DNA from: Nitrososphaerota archaeon
Lineage (GTDB): Archaea; Thermoproteota; Nitrososphaeria; Nitrososphaerales; Gagatemarchaeaceae
Assembly (NCBI GenBank): GCA_005877365.1
Contig: VBPP01000199.1
Span: 1 to 8,222 of the forward strand
DNA: 8,222 nucleotides
Reading direction: 5' to 3'
Of the stretch, positions 5,013 to 8,222 are shown piece by piece; within the stretch, counting starts at the first letter, position 1, and each line of letters starts with the position of its first letter. The notes beneath the pieces are model-generated. The model was not told where the DNA came from and searched no databases. It saw only the letters and a list, made by a program, of their open reading frames with translations. A program made the position numbers and the translations under genes.

Positions 5013-5765
5013 TTGAATCGAGCAGGAGACCCGAAGGTCGGCGCATCTTCCCAGGTCATAGATACATCATTCGATGTGCAGGAGGAGCCTGCGGCGATAG
5101 CTGTCCGCGCAGGCGTCTCGAACCTCAGAGTCCTGTTTCAGAATGGAAAGATCACATTCCCCGTCACCCTGACCATCATGACATCGACCGGGCTGCACAG
5201 GGGCGTTCACATGAGCAGGCTCGTCCGGGCGGCTACAACCCGAAAGTCCAGGAGTCTGGAAGGATGGTTAAGGTCGATCTGCAGAGAGGTGAACGAGAGT
5301 CAGCCCGAAACCATGGTTTCGTGCCTCTTCGAGATGCCCTACTCAGACCAGTTCGTGAAGGTGGCTATCAGCACGACGGAGAGAGGAGCGGTGACCTATC
5401 AGTTCACGGCGACGGGCATGACGGCTTGCCCGTGTAGCAAGAAGATGATCGGAGTGGGGCATATGCAGAGGGCCGAGCTCACCCTGGCTCTCAGGAGCAG
5501 GGGAGCGCTGGAGATCGCGGATGCGGTGGGGAAGCTACAGGAATGCTTCTCGGCGATACCGAGGGAGGAGCTGAAGCGTGTTGAGGAGGCTAAGAAGATC
5601 CTCGAGGCTCAGGGGAATCCAAAGTTCGCCGAGGACTTGGTAAGGGAGTGTGTGAAGCGTTTCCCCAATGCCCTCTTCGTCAGCGCGAGAGCTCTGGAGT
5701 CGATACACGCTCACGACGCGGTTGCCAGCTGGTCCAGGAAACCCGGCTGGGTACCTCTCCTTTAG
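5013..5765 (+). CDS. folE2: GTP cyclohydrolase, FolE2/MptA family (type IB)
   Basis: A metal-dependent cytoplasmic enzyme that opens and rearranges GTP to a dihydroneopterin phosphate. Bacterial FolE2 makes the triphosphate used by QueD; archaeal MptA of methanogens makes the 2',3'-cyclic phosphate. The sequence does not separate the two, but the neighbouring queD and queC favour a role in deazaguanine synthesis, perhaps also folate-type pterins. Landmarks in 250 aa: GVSNLR (34-39), GLHRGVHMSR (60-69), TACPCSKKM with the catalytic/metal Cys (Cys139, Cys141), GHMQR (149-153), a NPKFAEDLVR helix (202-211), and ESIHAHDA near the end (His232, His234). The bacterial SHNQR-type motif appears here as GHMQR. 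TTG at 5013 is supported by the TATA-like spacing; the next in-frame Met is inside the conserved core. It lies 204 nt after queC, so it may be separately transcribed. Confidence 0.92.
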   Translation: MNRAGDPKVGASSQVIDTSFDVQEEPAAIAVRAGVSNLRVLFQNGKITFPVTLTIMTSTGLHRGVHMSRLVRAATTRKSRSLEGWLRSICREVNESQPETMVSCLFEMPYSDQFVKVAISTTERGAVTYQFTATGMTACPCSKKMIGVGHMQRAELTLALRSRGALEIADAVGKLQECFSAIPREELKRVEEAKKILEAQGNPKFAEDLVRECVKRFPNALFVSARALESIHAHDAVASWSRKPGWVPLL

Positions 5766-5989
5766 AGCCCCCGTTGGCATGGCCGCATTCGACGGGGTCT
5801 CGGAGGTTTACGACGGGGCCCCGGACTCCCCACCGAGGGTAAGGGAGGATCGTGCGAAGGATGAGATGAGTACGGCGGAATAGGATGCGCCTAAGCTCGA
5901 GTTAGTCTTGTCACGTGGACCCGCCGCGAGCTGCTGAATCTCCACCCATCAACTTAAATCGAGTTAGAATCAAGTTTCACCGAGGACTG
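5766..5989 (+). other. Gap between folE2 and the DUF72 gene
   Basis: No firm gene. A 34-codon open frame (ATG 5779, TAG ending 5883) has an acidic, GC-biased composition but no recognisable family. The 9-mer tcgagttag occurs twice, at 5897-5905 and 5959-5967, the second copy overlapping the promoter of the next gene. Confidence 0.35.
5953..5960 (+). promoter_or_regulatory. TATA-like box for the DUF72-NAD kinase pair
   Basis: The box cttaaatc is about 33 nt upstream of the ATG at 5990, predicting a leader of only a few nucleotides. A GAGGA at 5982-5986 lies close before the ATG, perhaps too close for an efficient ribosome site. Confidence 0.45.
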
Positions 5990-6856
5990 ATGGCAGAGCT
6001 CTACGTGGGGACCTCGGGCTGGTCCTATAATGAGTGGAGTGGCGTCTTCTATCCCTCGGGCAACACGAACAAGCTCTCGTACTACTCCAAGGTCTTCAAC
6101 ACCGTCGAAGTAGACTCGACCTTCTACGCATATCCGAGCAAGGGGCTCGTTCATGGCTGGGCTCGGTACACCCCTAAGGGGTTCGTCTTCTCGGCGAAGT
6201 TGCCCAAGGTCATCACCCACGACAAGGTGTTAGACGTCGAAAAGGGGGCCGAGGCAGACCTGCTGCGGTTTCTCGGACTGATGAAACCCCTGATCGCGAG
6301 CGGGAAATTAGGCCCCCTTCTCATCCAGCTCCCCCCCAGCTGCACCCAGGAGAGGGACGGCGAGAGAGTCAGGAGATTCCTAGAGATTATCCCCGAAGAC
6401 ATCATCTTCGCGATCGAGTTTCGGCACCCTTCTTGGCTGAAACAGTCGGTTTGGGAGATGCTGACGGAGCACAACGTCGCGAACACGATCGTTGACGAGC
6501 CTCTCCTCCCCCCCGACCCCGTCGTGACCGCCGACTTCGCCTTCGTGAGATGGCACGGGAGGGGCAGCCGCCCCTGGTACAACTATAGGTACAGCGAGAA
6601 GGAGCTCACCCCATGGGTCCCGAAGGTGAAGGAGGTGGCGAAGAAAGTCAAGCGTGTCTACGGTTACTTCAACAATCATTTCCACGGGTTCGCCGTCGAG
6701 AATTCCCTCAAGATGCTTCAGATGCTCGGGGAGGCGTCCCCGCAGCAGCTCGAGGTCAGGGAGCGGGCGACGAGGTACATCGACTCGAAGGGAGAAGAGA
6801 GGGAGAGGGTGAAGGCGCAGGGAAGCATCCTCGAGTACATGTCAAGCGGGGGCTGA
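5990..6856 (+). CDS. DUF72 (YecE-like) TIM-barrel protein
   Basis: DUF72 proteins have a TIM-barrel-like fold; their biochemical role is not established to my knowledge. From ATG 5990 the protein is 288 aa, a usual family size. Family hallmarks in order: YVGTSGWSYNEWSGVFYP (5-22), VEVDSTFYAYP (39-49), FVFSAKLPKVITH (65-77), LIQLPPS, FAIEFRHPSW, FAFVRWHGRG, and near the end the YGYFNNHFHGFAVEN segment. The frame is open upstream to a GTG at 5915, but family members begin just before YVGTSGW, and 5990 also agrees with the TATA-like box. There is no signal peptide or membrane segment. The NAD kinase-like gene follows after 3 nt, so the two are almost certainly one operon; the context does not reveal the function. 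Confidence 0.95.
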   Translation: MAELYVGTSGWSYNEWSGVFYPSGNTNKLSYYSKVFNTVEVDSTFYAYPSKGLVHGWARYTPKGFVFSAKLPKVITHDKVLDVEKGAEADLLRFLGLMKPLIASGKLGPLLIQLPPSCTQERDGERVRRFLEIIPEDIIFAIEFRHPSWLKQSVWEMLTEHNVANTIVDEPLLPPDPVVTADFAFVRWHGRGSRPWYNYRYSEKELTPWVPKVKEVAKKVKRVYGYFNNHFHGFAVENSLKMLQMLGEASPQQLEVRERATRYIDSKGEERERVKAQGSILEYMSSGG

Positions 6857-6859
6857 CGC

Positions 6860-7672
6860 TTGAGGGCGACGGTGCTTCTGGACCGCGAGAGACCCAAGGT
6901 CTCTGTCGGAGCGGTAAAGGATGTCCTCCGGAGGGCGGGTCTGAGGTTCTCGACAGAGAACCCGGAGATTGGCGTCGTGATCGGGGGGGACGGCGTCTTC
7001 AGCTACTACGGAAGGATGCAGAACATCCCCCTCCTCTTCGTGGGCGTGAGGTCGGGCCAGGCGACGGGCTCAAAGGCGTTCCTAGCGGAGGCCTACTTCG
7101 ACGAGCTCGAGGACGCGCTAATCGGCATTCGCGACGGAAGATACACGATCGTACGACACAAGCGGCTTGAGGTCCGCAAGAACGCAAGAAAGCTGGGGGA
7201 GGTCTTCTCGGACGTCTACCTTCAGAGGGGCGTTGAGAGCAACGGCCTCAGGTACAGAGTCGAGGTGAGCGGTGGTCAATCCTTCGGCGAGTCGGCGATT
7301 GGAGACGGCATCGCGATCTGCACCAGGGCCGGCTCGACGGGCTACTACTCCTACCCGGATAAGATCAGGACGGGGGACTGGCTGGAGAGCGGCCGTTACA
7401 CGCTCATCGGCGTCGACGAGATCGGCGTCTGCCACATCGTCCCGACGTTCACCTCGAGGGACGGCTCGTCTCTGCAGCCTCTGAGGTATACCATCCCTTG
7501 GGAGAGCGAGGTCAGAGTCAAGCTAGTCCGAGATGCGGATGCAAGGCTCTACGGCGTGACGGAAGACCGCAGAGGGGTCAGGGTGGGAGTGAAGGACGTC
7601 GTCATGGTGATGCCCAGCAAGGGAACGACGCGTCTGATAAAGCTCGGGGCTCACCTTGAAAGCAAGTCCTGA
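6860..7672 (+). CDS. nadK: NAD kinase-like protein (ATP-NAD kinase family)
   Basis: The family phosphorylates NAD to NADP with ATP or polyphosphate in the cytoplasm. The protein is 270 aa. The first diagnostic motif is VVIGGDGVF (GGDG at 42-45). The second domain has SDVYLQRG (117-124), in the place of the family Asn/Arg strand, and GDGIAICTRAGSTGYYSY (148-165), matching the family GDG...T.TGSTAY segment that binds the nucleotide. The family's usual Ala-Tyr is Gly-Tyr here. TTG at 6860 gives a natural N-terminus (MRATVLLDRERPKV) just 3 nt after the DUF72 stop; there is no strong ribosome-binding site, so translation may depend on coupling. The family is well supported. Some relatives use other diphosphate substrates, so NAD specificity is inferred. 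Confidence 0.85.
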   Translation: MRATVLLDRERPKVSVGAVKDVLRRAGLRFSTENPEIGVVIGGDGVFSYYGRMQNIPLLFVGVRSGQATGSKAFLAEAYFDELEDALIGIRDGRYTIVRHKRLEVRKNARKLGEVFSDVYLQRGVESNGLRYRVEVSGGQSFGESAIGDGIAICTRAGSTGYYSYPDKIRTGDWLESGRYTLIGVDEIGVCHIVPTFTSRDGSSLQPLRYTIPWESEVRVKLVRDADARLYGVTEDRRGVRVGVKDVVMVMPSKGTTRLIKLGAHLESKS

Positions 7673-7861
7673 GCCGGGTCGACGTCGCGAGGGCACACGC
7701 AAATCGCTTCGCCGTCGCCCACGCGAGTCCTAAGCAGTTCAACTTCTAGACGATGCGAAGTTCTCGCCTTCGACATCACACGGGTATACGATCAAGCCAT
7801 CCGGAGTCGTATCACGTTCGGAGAGGCGTTTCATCAGGTTCATGCGGGGATTTAGTGGAAA
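7673..7861. other. Gap after nadK, no gene seen
   Basis: No convincing open frame, and no T-rich terminator directly after nadK. A perfect 6-bp inverted repeat with a 10-nt loop, aacttc at 7741-7746 and gaagtt at 7757-7762, might form a weak hairpin. The frame open through 7753-8082 has poor composition and is not called. Confidence 0.4.
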
Positions 7862-7870
7862 TACTTAACA
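7862..7870 (+). promoter_or_regulatory. TATA-like box for the 44-aa membrane peptide
   Basis: tacttaaca lies in an A/T-rich patch, centred about 35 nt upstream of the ATG at 7901, predicting a leader of about 8 nt. Confidence 0.4.
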
Positions 7871-7900
7871 CAGAAGTTGGTGGCGCGAACACGCCGAAAC

Positions 7901-8035
7901 ATGAGAACGGAACAGAAGATCCGACTGGCCTTGTTGGCATTCTCGGTGGCGTTGCCACTCCTAGCAGTGGTGGCGACTCACTTTGGATTGTCGATATCGC
8001 CACTAGACGACATAGGTGGGGGCACTCACCACTAA
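7901..8035 (+). CDS. Small 44-aa single-span membrane protein
   Basis: ATG at 7901, TAA at 8033-8035. Residues 1-8 are charged (MRTEQKIR), residues about 9-25 form one hydrophobic helix (LALLAFSVALPLLAVVA), and the tail is short and ends in GGGTHH. The basic N-terminus followed by a hydrophobic span suggests a membrane anchor, N-in by the positive-inside rule, rather than a cleaved signal peptide, since almost nothing follows. A TATA-like box is suitably placed. I know no family for it. The stop codon lies in an inverted repeat and overlaps the stop of the converging minus-strand frame. The hydrophobic pattern makes chance less likely, but it is short and could be spurious. Confidence 0.5.
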   Translation: MRTEQKIRLALLAFSVALPLLAVVATHFGLSISPLDDIGGGTHH

Positions 8036-8041
8036 GTGGTG
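8027..8041 (+). repeat. Perfect 7-bp inverted repeat at converging stop codons
   Basis: caccact at 8027-8033 and agtggtg at 8035-8041 are exact inverted copies around a single central A. As RNA the stem would be about 5 bp with a small loop. The repeat contains the TAA of the + gene and the TAG of the minus-strand frame. Confidence 0.6.
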
Positions 8042-8222
8042 GGCGCTTCCTGCCTTATTTTTTCGACTCTGCTCGTTCTTAGAAAGTAAGACCTCAGCTG
8101 TCTTGAATCGAATTTCCATTTCTTCTGGAACATCTGGTAAGGAATTGTGTATAGCCAAGCATCTCCCTGGTCGATGAATCCCAGCTGTACCTTTTCATTT
8201 AGGTCAGGGACCTGGCTGTTGA
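8032..8222 (-). CDS. C-terminal end of an unidentified protein, running off the right edge
   Basis: Reading leftward from 8220, an uninterrupted frame of 62 codons ends at TAG (8034-8032). The start is outside the window. The composition is protein-like: a mixed segment with VQLGFIDQGDAWLYTIPYQM, then a basic, aromatic stretch (FQKKWKFDSRQLRSYFL) and a charged helix (TSRVEKIRQEAP). I do not recognise the family. Its third-position GC is lower than in the main genes, so it may have a different origin, or the frame may be chance. It converges on the small membrane gene and the two stop codons overlap by two bases. Confidence 0.5.
   Translation of the reverse strand, partial: NSQVPDLNEKVQLGFIDQGDAWLYTIPYQMFQKKWKFDSRQLRSYFLRTSRVEKIRQEAPTT
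8058..8063 (+). terminator. T6 run after the small membrane gene
   Basis: Six T residues preceded by tta, 22 nt after the TAA at 8033-8035, form a simple archaeal-type terminator for a + strand transcript. The same bases are lysine codons in the minus-strand frame. Confidence 0.4.

Noticed and set aside
7753..8082. 109-codon + frame after nadK
   Set aside because: Low-complexity Gly/Ser/Arg composition without a family. The 44-aa frame at 7901-8035 within it, in another frame, has a much more protein-like hydrophobic pattern.
1..8222. CRISPR array, transposase, integrase or defence genes
   Set aside because: No regularly spaced repeats and no characteristic protein motifs were found on either strand.

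Overview
The window reads as archaeal chromosomal DNA, moderately GC-rich, with most genes on the + strand. Four things support Archaea: a glycine tRNA gene interrupted by a 15-nt intron that folds into a canonical bulge-helix-bulge; TATA-like boxes about 27-30 nt upstream of several start codons, which implies leaderless mRNAs; frequent GTG and TTG starts; and a queuosine/archaeosine-type gene set (QueD, QueC, FolE2/MptA family). The long N-terminal extension on QueD recalls proteins annotated in Nitrososphaeria (Thaumarchaeota). That placement is from memory and is only moderately confident.

Layout. 1-351 has no convincing gene. 352-1754 carries two uncharacterised proteins and a Bcp/PrxQ peroxiredoxin. 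1861-2667 is a 51-aa ORF followed by an SGNH/GDSL hydrolase, with a perfect inverted repeat around the presumed TATA box. 2743-2831 (-) is tRNA-Gly(CCC) with its intron, followed on the map by about 490 nt without a firm gene. 3319-5765 is the 7-deazaguanine block: a QueD fusion, an overlapping QueC without a canonical start codon, and FolE2 behind a structured intergenic region. 5990-7672 is a DUF72 protein followed 3 nt later by an NAD kinase-like protein. 7901-8035 is a 44-aa membrane peptide whose stop codon overlaps that of a converging minus-strand gene running off the right edge.

How the genes fit together. FolE2-type GTP cyclohydrolase makes a dihydroneopterin phosphate from GTP. QueD converts dihydroneopterin triphosphate to 6-carboxytetrahydropterin. 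QueE, not in this window, would make 7-carboxy-7-deazaguanine, and QueC turns that into preQ0, the precursor of archaeosine in archaeal tRNA. The other genes have no obvious pathway link to this block. The most unusual items are the missing QueC start codon, the N-terminal domain on QueD, the minimal tRNA intron and the two promoter-associated inverted repeats. I do not see a defence system, CRISPR array or transposon.
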